Shown here piece after piece: positions 51,200 to 60,143 of a DNA stretch of 64,000 bases. Both the position numbers and the translations under genes were made by a program. The stretch comes from Helicobacter cappadocius (GTDB lineage: Bacteria > Campylobacterota > Campylobacteria > Campylobacterales > Helicobacteraceae). Position 1 is the first letter of the stretch; every line of letters starts with the position of its first letter. Under the pieces are notes generated by a model, which saw only the letters and a list, made by a program, of their open reading frames with translations, was not told the DNA's origin and ran no database searches. Location of the stretch: assembly GCF_030688855.1 (NCBI RefSeq), contig NZ_JAUYZK010000002.1, forward strand, positions 164,019 through 228,018. The letters run 5' to 3'.

Positions 51200-52366
51200 A
51201 TGGTTTTGGAAAGTTTTGATTATTATGAAATCTTAGAAGTTAGTCAAACTAGCGATAAAGAAACAATCAAAAAAGCTTATAGAAAAATGGCACTCAAATA
51301 TCATCCAGATAGAAATCCAGATGATAAAGAAGCTGAGGAAATGTTCAAAAAAATCAACGAAGCTTACGAGGTCTTAAGTGATGAATCCAAACGACAAATT
51401 TATGACAGGTATGGCAAACAAGGACTTGAAAATAATGGTTTCAGTGGTTTTAGTGGCAAGGATTTTGGAGATATATTTGGAGATTTAGGCTCTATTTTTG
51501 AGTCAGCATTTGGTTCTGGGTTTAACTTTGGAGGCTCTAGGAAAAAAGAATCTAAGAGCAAATTTATACCTGATTATCTTTATAAGCTTGATTTGAGCTT
51601 TAGAGAGGCTGTTTTTGGATGTAAGAAAAACATCAAAACCAAATACAAATCTTTTTGCAAAGATTGCAACGGTACGGGTGCAAAAGATGGAAAGATTGAA
51701 ACTTGTCCAGAATGTCAAGGTAAGGGGCAGGTATTTATGCGTCAAGGTTTTATGACCTTTGCCCAAACTTGTTCAAAATGTAATGGAGAAGGAAGTCTTG
51801 CAAAAGAAAAATGTTCAACCTGTCATGCTGAAGGATTTGTTTTTATAGAAGAAGAATTTGAAATCAATGTGCCAGAAGGTGTAGATGATGAAAATAGAAT
51901 TCGTATTATTGGCAAGGGTAATCAGCAGAAAAATGGATCAAGGGGAGATTTATATATTCTTACCTATGTAGAATCTGACGATTATTTTGTACGCGATGGT
52001 ATTGATATATATATTGAAGTTCCTGTATTTTTTACTTCAATCCCGCTTGGAGCAAATGTAAAAATTCCATCTTTGAAAGGAGAGCTTGAACTTCGCATTC
52101 CGCCAAATTCTGAAGATAGTTCTAGGTTTGTGTTTAAAGGTGAGGGGATTAAGGAGGTCAATAGGAATAATTACGGAAATCTTATAGCAGTGATCAAGAT
52201 TGTCTATCCAAAGTCTATCAACGAAGAACAAAGAGAGCTTTTGCTAGAACTTCATAATAGTTTTGGCTATGAGAGTGAGCCACACAAAAATCTTTTTGAA
52301 GAGTGTTTTGATAGAATCAAAAATTGGTTCAAACCAGAAAATAAGACCAAGAATAAGAAAAATTAG
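51200..52366 (+). CDS. dnaJ: Co-chaperone DnaJ
   Basis: The 388-residue type I J-protein has a J domain with [10 protein letters not shown], a Gly/Phe-rich region ([17 protein letters not shown]), four CxxCxGxG-type zinc repeats ([32 protein letters not shown]), and a C-terminal substrate-binding domain. The last repeat has Ala in place of Gly, a minor deviation. It stimulates DnaK ATPase. Confidence 0.95.
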   Translation: MVLESFDYYEILEVSQTSDKETIKKAYRKMALKYHPDRNPDDKEAEEMFKKINEAYEVLSDESKRQIYDRYGKQGLENNGFSGFSGKDFGDIFGDLGSIFESAFGSGFNFGGSRKKESKSKFIPDYLYKLDLSFREAVFGCKKNIKTKYKSFCKDCNGTGAKDGKIETCPECQGKGQVFMRQGFMTFAQTCSKCNGEGSLAKEKCSTCHAEGFVFIEEEFEINVPEGVDDENRIRIIGKGNQQKNGSRGDLYILTYVESDDYFVRDGIDIYIEVPVFFTSIPLGANVKIPSLKGELELRIPPNSEDSSRFVFKGEGIKEVNRNNYGNLIAVIKIVYPKSINEEQRELLLELHNSFGYESEPHKNLFEECFDRIKNWFKPENKTKNKKN

Positions 52367-52395
52367 AAATAGCAGTTTGGAATATTTTTTTGGTC

Positions 52396-52419
52396 GCTTG
52401 ATTTTTAAATCAAGCTTTT
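52396..52419 (+). terminator. Terminator of dnaJ
   Basis: GCTTGATTT-TT-AAATCAAGC is a perfect 9-base-pair stem followed by TTTT, 30 bases after dnaJ. It overlaps the last codons of the convergent dxr gene. Confidence 0.7.
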
Positions 52420-53496
52420 GCTGAATTCTCTAACTTCTTTATCTATTTCTGATATATCATTTTTATTTTGAACTCTATTAACCTCACGATCGAATCTCTC
52501 AATACTTTTTAGCACTATGGAACTAATATTGCCAAAATTAATTTTGTGGTTGAGGAAATATTCTACTGCAATTTCATTGCTTGCATTCAATACAATTCCT
52601 AATTTTGGATTTTTTATAAGAGATTCTTTTAGTTCCCATAAAGGGTATTTTTTAATATCTATAGGTTCAAATTTTATGGGAGGGATATTCAAAATATCAA
52701 TACCATCTATCACAGGAGTATTTTTTGCTTGAAGTGTGTCTAGGGCATATGCGATGGGTAGCTTCATATCTGGAGTGGCAAAATGTGCCACCAAGCTTCC
52801 ATCTAAGAATTCAATCAAGGCGTGTATATTGGAGCTTCTTTCAATATAAGCTTCTATCTCATCGTATCTAAAGAGCCATTTTGCTTCTAGGATTTCAAAT
52901 AATTTATTCACCATACTTGCAGAATCAATGGTGATTTTTTTCCCCATTTTCCAGTTAGGATGTTTGAGTGCATCTATGGGTTTTTTTGTAGGAATTTCTT
53001 TTGATGAAATATCTCTAAATGCTCCGCCACTAGCAGTGATAATGAGTTTTTTAATAGGCCTACTGCCACTTAGATACCATAATCCAAAATGTTCGCTATC
53101 AATAGGGATTATCTTACTAGCATCTATCATCCAGCCACCAATAACAAGAGATTCTTTATTTGCTAGTGCAAGTTTTTTATTGTACTTTAAAGCAGTAAGT
53201 GTGGGGTCAAGACCTCCAAATCCGACGATAGCATTTACAACCAAAGAAGAGGAAGATTCAGCAATCATCTCGCAAATACCTTCATTTCCGACATAAATTT
53301 TTGCACCTTGGGGAGTTAGTTTGTGTATATCTTCTTCGTGGATTATGGCAATCTTTTTTGGTCGATACTTGGCAATTTGAGAGTTTAATAACTCTATATT
53401 TCTTCCTGCACTCAAAGATTCCACTTTAATATTAAATTTTTGAGCCATTATGAGCGTATTTACGCCAATGCTTCCTGTGCTTCCTAAAAGTATCAC
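52405..53496 (-). CDS. dxr: 1-deoxy-D-xylulose 5-phosphate reductoisomerase
   Basis: Dxr catalyses the committed step of the non-mevalonate isoprenoid pathway using NADPH. The 363-residue protein begins LLGSTGSIGVNTL, and has LANKESLVIGG, the catalytic region IPIDSEHFGLW, and TASGGAFRD and KMGKKITIDSASMVNK. It follows cdsA by 10 bases on the minus strand, as in H. pylori HP0215-HP0216. Confidence 0.96.
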   Translation of the reverse strand: MILLGSTGSIGVNTLIMAQKFNIKVESLSAGRNIELLNSQIAKYRPKKIAIIHEEDIHKLTPQGAKIYVGNEGICEMIAESSSSLVVNAIVGFGGLDPTLTALKYNKKLALANKESLVIGGWMIDASKIIPIDSEHFGLWYLSGSRPIKKLIITASGGAFRDISSKEIPTKKPIDALKHPNWKMGKKITIDSASMVNKLFEILEAKWLFRYDEIEAYIERSSNIHALIEFLDGSLVAHFATPDMKLPIAYALDTLQAKNTPVIDGIDILNIPPIKFEPIDIKKYPLWELKESLIKNPKLGIVLNASNEIAVEYFLNHKINFGNISSIVLKSIERFDREVNRVQNKNDISEIDKEVREFSKSLI

Positions 53497-53506
53497 GAAA
53501 AATTCC

Positions 53507-54319
53507 TCAAATCATTATTATGGAGGATTCTTTCCACATTTCTAAAAAATACAACAAAAAGTGCATCATAATAGCTCCAAATAAAATCGCATCTAATCTA
53601 TCTAAAATACCTCCGTGACCGGGTAAAATTCTTCCACTATCTTTGAGATTTGCATTTCTTTTGAGGTAGCTTTCATATAGATCTCCCAAAATAGCACTGA
53701 TAGAGATCGCAAAACTAAATACTATTCCAACAATAAAATTTCCTCCTACCCCTATACCAAAGAAACTACCCACCGCAACGGCAACTGCTAAGCCAATAAT
53801 AGCCCCTTCAAGGGTTTTGTTTGGAGAAGTAGGACTAAAAGGAGTTCGTCCAAATGCTTTTCCTCCAAAATATGCTCCAATATCAGTAAGTGCAACCACT
53901 ACAACAAGCCATATAATAGCCCTAACTCCAAAATCTTTATACACGGCAAATAACACTAAAAAAGGGATGCTTGGATAAATAAAAGGGAGGATTTGTTTAG
54001 GTTCAAAAGATTTTCTATAGCCCAAGTATCCAGCCATTAACATTGCCACAAAAATACTTGATTCTATAGGTCTGCCATTAAGCCCAGCAAATATCCATAC
54101 AAGAATAGCTAACACATACATCATAAAATGTGATTTGCAACCAAAAAGCTTGATGGATTCAGAAAATCCAATCAAATAAGCAGCCCCTAGAACTGCCCAA
54201 ACAAGAATGATTTCATTGATCCAAAAAATCAGCACAAGGGCTGCTATAATGATCAATCCAGTGATATAACGTTGTTTTTCTTTGCTAAAGCTATTTGAAA
54301 AAAAATCTTTAAAATTCAT
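53507..54319 (-). CDS. cdsA: Phosphatidate cytidylyltransferase
   Basis: CdsA (270 residues) makes CDP-diacylglycerol for phospholipid synthesis. It has seven to eight hydrophobic segments and the C-terminal signature region DLYESYLKRNANLKDSGRILPGHGGILDRLDA. It is divergent from mnmG and drives a short operon with dxr. Confidence 0.95.
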   Translation of the reverse strand: MNFKDFFSNSFSKEKQRYITGLIIIAALVLIFWINEIILVWAVLGAAYLIGFSESIKLFGCKSHFMMYVLAILVWIFAGLNGRPIESSIFVAMLMAGYLGYRKSFEPKQILPFIYPSIPFLVLFAVYKDFGVRAIIWLVVVVALTDIGAYFGGKAFGRTPFSPTSPNKTLEGAIIGLAVAVAVGSFFGIGVGGNFIVGIVFSFAISISAILGDLYESYLKRNANLKDSGRILPGHGGILDRLDAILFGAIMMHFLLYFLEMWKESSIIMI

Positions 54320-54377
54320 TTTTGCCTCATCCTTAATATTGTTGATAAATTATAATCTAAAACTGATTAAAGCTTGT

Positions 54378-54383
54378 TATAAT
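54378..54383 (+). promoter_or_regulatory. -10 element for mnmG
   Basis: AGCTTGTTATAATCC contains TATAAT 36 bases before mnmG. A second ATTATAATC at about 54350-54358 reads TATAAT on both strands and could serve cdsA. Confidence 0.5.
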
Positions 54384-54418
54384 CCTAAAAAATTATTTTT
54401 TTAAGGGTAAGAAAAAAT

Positions 54419-56317
54419 ATGAAATATGATGTGATCGTGATTGGTGGAGGACATGCTGGGATTGAAGCAAGTCTTGTGAGTGCAAAAATGGGGGCAAAAA
54501 CCCATCTTTTGACAATTTTGGTAGAGAATATAGGGTTGGCAAGTTGTAATCCTGCTGTAGGGGGACTAGGAAAGGGGCATTTGACAAAAGAGGTGGATGC
54601 ACTAGGAGGGGCAATAGGGATTATTACGGATAATTGTGGGATACAGTATCGGACTTTAAATGCCTCTAAGGGTCCTGCTGTGAGAGGAACTAGAGCACAG
54701 ATTGATATGGATAAATACAGAATTTTTGCTAGAAATCTTGTTCTTAATACTCCTAATTTAAGCGTTTCTCAAGAAATTGCAGAAGAACTGATTGTGCAAA
54801 ATAATAGTGTTGTTGGAGTTAAAACAAGCATTGGAAAGATTTATTATGCAAATAAAATCATTATCACAACAGGAACTTTTCTTAGAGGTTTGGTTCATAT
54901 AGGGGAGAGCAAGAGTCAAAATGGTAGATTTGGAGAAAATGCTTCAATAGGGCTTTCAAAAAGCCTAGAATCTCTAGGCTTTGAAATGGGAAGACTTAAA
55001 ACTGGCACTTGTGCAAGGATAGATGGAAAAACGATTGATTTTTCTAAACTTGAGATTCATAACGGAGATTTTCCTGCTCCTAGCTTTAGCTATAAAACTG
55101 ATGTTAAAAATTTTAATCCAATACAACTTCCCTGTTATGTGACTTATACAAACGAGAAAACGCATCAGCTCATTCGTGATAATTTTCATAGAGCCCCTTT
55201 ATTTACAGGTCAAATAGAAGGGGTGGGTCCTAGATATTGTCCAAGTATCGAAGACAAAGTTAATCGTTTTGCAGATAGAGAACGTCATCAATTGTTTTTA
55301 GAACCTCAAACCATAGAAGCAACAGAATACTATGTGAATGGATTGAGTACTTCTTTGCCTTTTGATATTCAAGAAAAAATCATTGCTTCCATAGAAGGAC
55401 TTGAAAATGCAAGAATCACTCGCTATGGTTATGCAATCGAATATGATTATGTACAACCTACAGAGCTTTTTCATACACTAGAGACCAAAAAAATTAAAAA
55501 TCTCTATCTTGCTGGTCAAATCAATGGTACTACAGGATATGAAGAAGCAGCAGCACAAGGCATTATGGCGGGTATCAATGCGGTTTTGAGCTTAAAAAAA
55601 GAGAGTGATAGATTTTCTAATTGTTTTGGAGATATGCAAGAGTTTATCTTACGTAGAGATGAAGCCTATATCGGTGTAATGATTGATGATTTGGTAACAA
55701 AAGGGACAAAAGAGCCATATAGGGTTTTTACTTCTCGGGCAGAATATCGACTTTTGCTTCGCGAAGATAATGCAATTTTTCGATTAATACCATACGCACA
55801 TGTTTTAGGGACAATTGAGCAGAAGGATTATGAAAAATTTTCCAAAGATATCAAAAATATTTCAGAAGCGATGGAATTTTTAGAAAATGCCACCCTCACA
55901 CCTTCAAAAGAAAATCTAGCTTTGCTTGATAGCCTTAATGAGATTCCAATAAATGATAAATGTTCCCCAATGCTTGTAATAGGTAGGGATAGTTTTGATA
56001 ATGCAAAATTAAAGAAATTTAATCCTATATTTCAGGATTTTAGCGAATTAGCTTTGGATCAAATTCGCATACAATGTAAATATCATAGCTATATTCAAAA
56101 ACAATATGAGAGTATTTCTAAAATGAATGAAATGCTTGAGGTTCAAATTCCTGAAGGTTTTGTATTTGATGGGATTCCTGGCCTAAGTCTTGAGGTAGTT
56201 GAAAAACTTAACAAATTTCGTCCTAAAAGCTTATTTAATGCTTCTCAAATTAGTGGGATAACCCCTGCAAGTTTGGATGTATTGCATCTGTATATTCACT
56301 TGCGAAAATCTTGTTAA
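54419..56317 (+). CDS. mnmG: tRNA uridine 5-carboxymethylaminomethyl modification enzyme MnmG
   Basis: MnmG (632 residues, also called GidA) works with MnmE to modify U34 of several tRNAs. It begins with the FAD-binding [11 protein letters not shown] and has [28 protein letters not shown], and [16 protein letters not shown]. The C-terminal helical domain is present. It is followed by dapE 8 bases later. Confidence 0.97.
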   Translation: MKYDVIVIGGGHAGIEASLVSAKMGAKTHLLTILVENIGLASCNPAVGGLGKGHLTKEVDALGGAIGIITDNCGIQYRTLNASKGPAVRGTRAQIDMDKYRIFARNLVLNTPNLSVSQEIAEELIVQNNSVVGVKTSIGKIYYANKIIITTGTFLRGLVHIGESKSQNGRFGENASIGLSKSLESLGFEMGRLKTGTCARIDGKTIDFSKLEIHNGDFPAPSFSYKTDVKNFNPIQLPCYVTYTNEKTHQLIRDNFHRAPLFTGQIEGVGPRYCPSIEDKVNRFADRERHQLFLEPQTIEATEYYVNGLSTSLPFDIQEKIIASIEGLENARITRYGYAIEYDYVQPTELFHTLETKKIKNLYLAGQINGTTGYEEAAAQGIMAGINAVLSLKKESDRFSNCFGDMQEFILRRDEAYIGVMIDDLVTKGTKEPYRVFTSRAEYRLLLREDNAIFRLIPYAHVLGTIEQKDYEKFSKDIKNISEAMEFLENATLTPSKENLALLDSLNEIPINDKCSPMLVIGRDSFDNAKLKKFNPIFQDFSELALDQIRIQCKYHSYIQKQYESISKMNEMLEVQIPEGFVFDGIPGLSLEVVEKLNKFRPKSLFNASQISGITPASLDVLHLYIHLRKSC

Positions 56318-56325
56318 GGAAGCAA

Positions 56326-57480
56326 ATGTATCCAAATGTATGTGAATTTTTATCTCACCTCATAAGCTATCCTAGCGTTACACCAAAAGAATGTGGTATC
56401 TATGATTTTATTCAATCACAACTACCAGATTTTGAGGTTTTGACAATCCATGAAGGCGATGTAAAAAATATATTTTTATTCAAACATTTTAAAGTAGGGG
56501 AGGGGAAGCCATTACATTTATGTTTTGCTGGACATATAGATGTTGTTCCACCTGGAGATGGATGGGAGTACGATCCGTTTAAATCTACTTTAAAAGATGG
56601 GTATCTCTATGGAAGAGGTGCGCAAGATATGAAGAGTGGTGTGAGTGCTTTTATATGTGCAATAAGAGATTTTGCTACTACTTATTCATCTGCTCAAGCA
56701 AAACAATCTCTTATTATTTCTGTATTGCTAACAAGCGATGAAGAAGGTCCGGGTATTTATGGAACTAAGGTTGTTTTAGAAACTTTAAAGAAGCGAAATT
56801 TGCTTCCAGATATGGCTATTGTTGCTGAACCAACTTGCAGCATGAAGATAGGAGATACGATCAAGATTGGGAGACGTGGTTCTATCAATGGAGTGATAAA
56901 TATACAAGGTATTCAAGGTCATGTTGCCTATCCTGAAAAATGTTCTAATCCAATTGAACTACTAGGTGATAAACTAGGCTTAATAGCGGGTATAGAGCTA
57001 GATGATGGAGATGAGCATTTTTCTCCTAGTAAGCTTGTAGTAACCGATATAAGAGGTGGAATACAAGCAGTCAATGTAACCCCGGCAAACCTTAAAATGA
57101 TGTTTAATATCAGAAATTCTACTCGCACAAATATCACTGATGTAGAAACTTATATTAAGAAAATCCTAAATGGACTCAAATACGATCTTGAACTTAAGCA
57201 AAGTTCTATGCCATTTATTACAAGTAGCAATTCAAAGATCGCTAAAGTTTTATCCAGTGTTGTTGTAGAAATTTGCTCCATAACGCCAAGTTTTAGCACA
57301 AGTGGAGGAACAAGTGATGCTCGTTATTTTAGTAGTTTTGGGGTAGAGGTTGTAGAATTTGGGGTATTAAATGATAGAATTCACTCAGCTAATGAATGTG
57401 TAAAAATCGAAGATTTAAGAATTTTATATGAAGTATTTTTAAAAACAATCCATTGTTTTAATCAAGGAGTAAATAAATGA
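56326..57480 (+). CDS. dapE: Succinyl-diaminopimelate desuccinylase
   Basis: DapE (384 residues) releases succinate in the lysine/meso-diaminopimelate pathway. Metal and catalytic residues are visible in FAGHIDVVPPGDGW, YGRGAQDMKSG, TSDEEGPG and VAEPT, and a later GGTSDARYF. ATG 56326 has AAGGAAG upstream; an in-frame TTG at 56311 lies inside mnmG. The stop overlaps the YedF-like gene by ATGA. Confidence 0.94.
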   Translation: MYPNVCEFLSHLISYPSVTPKECGIYDFIQSQLPDFEVLTIHEGDVKNIFLFKHFKVGEGKPLHLCFAGHIDVVPPGDGWEYDPFKSTLKDGYLYGRGAQDMKSGVSAFICAIRDFATTYSSAQAKQSLIISVLLTSDEEGPGIYGTKVVLETLKKRNLLPDMAIVAEPTCSMKIGDTIKIGRRGSINGVINIQGIQGHVAYPEKCSNPIELLGDKLGLIAGIELDDGDEHFSPSKLVVTDIRGGIQAVNVTPANLKMMFNIRNSTRTNITDVETYIKKILNGLKYDLELKQSSMPFITSSNSKIAKVLSSVVVEICSITPSFSTSGGTSDARYFSSFGVEVVEFGVLNDRIHSANECVKIEDLRILYEVFLKTIHCFNQGVNK

Positions 57481-57827
57481 AAAATAAAACTATACTTTTG
57501 AAATCAGATAAAATAGGAGAGGGTGATTTGGGCAGTATTGTTGCAAATGGTTTTATAGCAATCACCAAAATGCCCAAAGAAATCTTACCTAAAAAAATTG
57601 TCTTTCTTAATCGTGGAGTGCTACTTAGCACTGAAAATTCGATCGTGCAAAATGCTAATATTATTTCCTCTTTAAAAATTTTAGAAGGATTTGGAGTACA
57701 GATACTTTCTTGCGAAACTTGTCTTGTGCATTTTGACTTAAAAGATAAGGTTCTTGTGGGTAAAATCAGTAACGCACTTGATGTAATGAAAGATATGCTC
57801 TGCAATGAAGGTACAATCTCACTATAA
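57477..57827 (+). CDS. YedF-like selenium metabolism protein (DsrE domain only)
   Basis: This 116-residue protein resembles the C-terminal DsrE-like half of YedF, the sulfurtransferase-like protein often found with selD in selenium-using bacteria. It has IVFLNRGVLLSTENS and a cysteine pair in LSCETCLVHF. The N-terminal TusA-like half is absent. It is coupled to dapE by ATGA and lies 8 bases before selD with AAGGA bridging them, so a role in selenium handling, possibly delivery to SelD, is inferred from context. Confidence 0.75.
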   Translation: MKNKTILLKSDKIGEGDLGSIVANGFIAITKMPKEILPKKIVFLNRGVLLSTENSIVQNANIISSLKILEGFGVQILSCETCLVHFDLKDKVLVGKISNALDVMKDMLCNEGTISL

Positions 57828-57835
57828 GGAAGGAT

Positions 57836-58858
57836 ATGAACAAAAAATTGACAAAATTTGTTCGTTGTGCGGGTTGAGCTGCTAAAGTGGGTCTGGAAGA
57901 TCTCAAACAAATCACAGCCAATCTCAAACAACCTGATTATAAAAATCTTTTGCTAGATTTTAAAAACAACGATGATTGTGGTATTTTTCGTTTAGATAAT
58001 AACACTCTCTTAGTTCAAAGTGTGGATTTTATCACGCCTATTGTAGATGATGCTTATATTTATGGACGAATTGCTGCAGCAAATTCTCTGAGTGATATAT
58101 TTGCCAAAGGGGCAAAAGCTATCAGTGCTATGAGTATTCTGATGTGGGATAAAGAACATTTAGATACTCAAGATATTAATGCAATCTTGCAGGGTTCTTT
58201 AGATACATTGATTGAATGTGAATGTGCGTTATTAGGGGGGCATAGTATAAATGATACAGAACAAAAATATGGATTATCTGTAAGCGGTATCATTAAAGAT
58301 AATATTTTTTGGCGCAACAATACTGCAAAAATTGGTGATGTGATTATTCTTACCAAGCCTATTGGAAGTGGGATACTTACTACAGCATTTAAAAATGATG
58401 AGTTGGAATTTGCCACGAATTTAGATGTGGTTTCTAGCATGATGACTTTAAATCTAAATACTGCTATGTGTGCAAAAAAATATCCTCTCAGTGCTTGTAC
58501 GGATGTAACAGGATATGGACTTATAGGACATTTATGCGAAATGGTGAATAAGGATATTTCTATATGTTTGCATTATGATAAGATTTTATTTTTTGAAAAT
58601 GCTATAACACTCGCTGATAAGGGTGTTGTTCCAGGAGGGAGTTATGAGAATAAAAAGGCATTAGAACATAGGGTAAAAAATACAACCAAATATAATGATA
58701 TTATTTGCTATGATGCTCAGACTTCAGGAGGATTGCTTATAGCTATGGATGAAAAAAATGCACAAAAACTTGTCTATGAACTTCGCAATGAAGGAATACA
58801 AGCGAGTATAATTGCAGAAGTTGTTATAAAAAGTGAATATGATGTTTATTTGAAATGA
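57836..58858 (+). CDS. selD: Selenide, water dikinase, a selenoprotein (Sec at residue 14)
   Basis: SelD makes selenophosphate from selenide and ATP, the selenium donor for selenocysteine and 2-selenouridine. The full gene starts at ATG 57836 (AAGGAAGG upstream) and reads MNKKLTKFVRCAG-UGA-AAK; UGA at 57875-57877 stands at the catalytic Cys/Sec with the partner lysine three residues on (Lys17), as in E. coli Cys17/Lys20. The rest is intact: QSVDFITPIVDDAYIYGRIAAANSLSDIFAKG and TDVTGYGLIGHL. Translation is 340 residues if UGA is read as selenocysteine. A standard caller would truncate it to GTG 57887. selA, selB and selC are not in the window. Confidence 0.93.
57875..57902 (+). promoter_or_regulatory. 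Selenocysteine UGA codon and putative bacterial SECIS hairpin
   Basis: UGA at 57875-57877 is followed by a possible stem GGTC (57890-57893)/GATC (57899-57902) with loop TGGAA, whose start is 17 bases from the UGA. Bacterial SECIS loops lie about 16-37 bases downstream with a G early in the loop, which fits. The stem is short (one G-T pair), so the exact structure is uncertain. Confidence 0.55.
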
Positions 58859-58880
58859 TATTAACTATAATTTTCTTGTC

Positions 58881-59981
58881 TTAATCTTCTGGAATATCTT
58901 CCATATCTTTTGGAATATCTTCCATTGTGTTCGCAGCCTCTAGTAGTCGCTTTTTGTCAAAATGTGTGTAAATACGCGTTGTATTTAGATCAGCATGTCC
59001 AAGTGCCTCTTGAACAAGAACTAAATCTTGATGTTTTTGATAGAGTAGGGTAGCAAAAGAATGTCGTAACATATGTGCTCCATTTTTTTCTTTTCTGATT
59101 CCAGCACTCATTAAAATATTTTCAACATTTTTGTAGATATAAGCTTGAGAGAGAGCTGCTCCTTTTTGATTACAAAAAAGTAGATTATTTTCAATATCTT
59201 TGATAGTATTGCGAATACTTAGCCAGTCTTTCAGAAGAATCTCTATATTTTTTTTACGAATCATCACCATACGATATTTATCTCCCTTACCTCTGATACT
59301 TAAAAGATATACATCATTTTCTAAGGTTATGTCTTTTAATCTTAGATTGAGTGCTTCACTCACGCGAATTCCAGTATAGATAATCATCTTGATAATTAAG
59401 CGGTTTCTTGAAGCAATTTTTGGGGACATTTTAAAACATTCTATGCCACGAAAAAATTTTTCTAGCTCTGATTCATTCATATAGGTCGGGAGTTTTTGAC
59501 CAGATTTGCCTCTGGTGCCACCAATGTTTTTAAGTTCTATATTATAAACATATGAAATGCCTGTATTGTCACGATTTTGTTTGTCAATATACCCAAAAAG
59601 ACCTATGAGTGCAATACGATAGTTTTTCTTACTCGCGACGCTTAAGTTGCTCGTATATATGGTTAAAAAATCAATCAGAGATTCTTCGTCTATTTCTTTC
59701 ATTGAGGTAAAAATATTCTTACTTACAAAATGCTCATAAAGTTTAATAACAGGAGATGCGTAAGTTCCAATGCCTATTAATCCAGCATTTCTGACATTTT
59801 TGCATATAGTCTCTAATTCTGAAATATTTTTAATCTTGTCTATTTTAAATAGAGCATCTCGGACGCATTCTTTGTCTTTTACATTGCGATTAGAAAGTGT
59901 GGTTATTTTATGTCTAATAAACCTGGAACACCAAAACAATAAATCGTTTGCAAAACCTTCAGCCTCTAAGGAGTATCTCAT
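58881..59981 (-). CDS. xerH: Tyrosine recombinase XerH
   Basis: XerH (366 residues) is the single chromosome-dimer-resolving recombinase of Campylobacterota, acting at dif near the replication terminus with FtsK. The N-terminal SAM-like domain precedes the catalytic domain with IYTGIRVSEAL (Arg), HMLRHSFATLLYQ (His-x-x-Arg), LGHADLNTTRIYTHF (nucleophilic Tyr in RIYTHF). It is very similar to H. pylori HP0675. The last residues repeat MEDIPKD/MEDIPED. It converges on selD, and a dif-like repeat lies just upstream. Confidence 0.94.
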   Translation of the reverse strand: MRYSLEAEGFANDLLFWCSRFIRHKITTLSNRNVKDKECVRDALFKIDKIKNISELETICKNVRNAGLIGIGTYASPVIKLYEHFVSKNIFTSMKEIDEESLIDFLTIYTSNLSVASKKNYRIALIGLFGYIDKQNRDNTGISYVYNIELKNIGGTRGKSGQKLPTYMNESELEKFFRGIECFKMSPKIASRNRLIIKMIIYTGIRVSEALNLRLKDITLENDVYLLSIRGKGDKYRMVMIRKKNIEILLKDWLSIRNTIKDIENNLLFCNQKGAALSQAYIYKNVENILMSAGIRKEKNGAHMLRHSFATLLYQKHQDLVLVQEALGHADLNTTRIYTHFDKKRLLEAANTMEDIPKDMEDIPED

Positions 59982-60003
59982 TATTTGCCTTTTAAATTAT
60001 ATT

Positions 60004-60033
60004 TAGTTATGAAAACCATAATTTTCAAACTAT
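60004..60033. other. Putative dif site (XerH recombination site)
   Basis: TAGTTATGAAAA (60004-60015), a 6-base spacer CCATAA, and TTTTCAAACTAT (60022-60033) form an imperfect inverted repeat of the right size for a Xer site. It is 23 bases upstream of xerH. In Campylobacterota the difH site lies beside xerH, and the half-site here (AGTTATGAAAA / AGTTTGAAAA) agrees with what I recall of difH. No comparison could be run. Confidence 0.65.
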
Positions 60034-60089
60034 ATGTATTTAACCGCGATACATCTAAGTATCTAAACCATTATATGAAGTTTACTTTT

Positions 60090-60099
60090 TTGTGCTACA
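60090..60099 (+). promoter_or_regulatory. -10 region of the surface-protein gene
   Basis: TGTGCTACACT, an extended -10 (TG-C-TACACT), lies about 45-50 bases before GTG 60144, in the 110-base gap after the dif-like site. A C5 run follows in the leader. Confidence 0.4.
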
Positions 60100-60143
60100 C
60101 TTCCGCCCCCGAAAAGACAACTAAAATTAAACAAGGAAATCCT

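Noticed and set aside
57875..57877. TGA as evidence that selD is a pseudogene or begins at GTG 57887
   Set aside because: The stop falls exactly at the catalytic Cys/Sec residue, the upstream codons encode the conserved N-terminus with a strong ribosome-binding site, and the neighbour is selenium-related.
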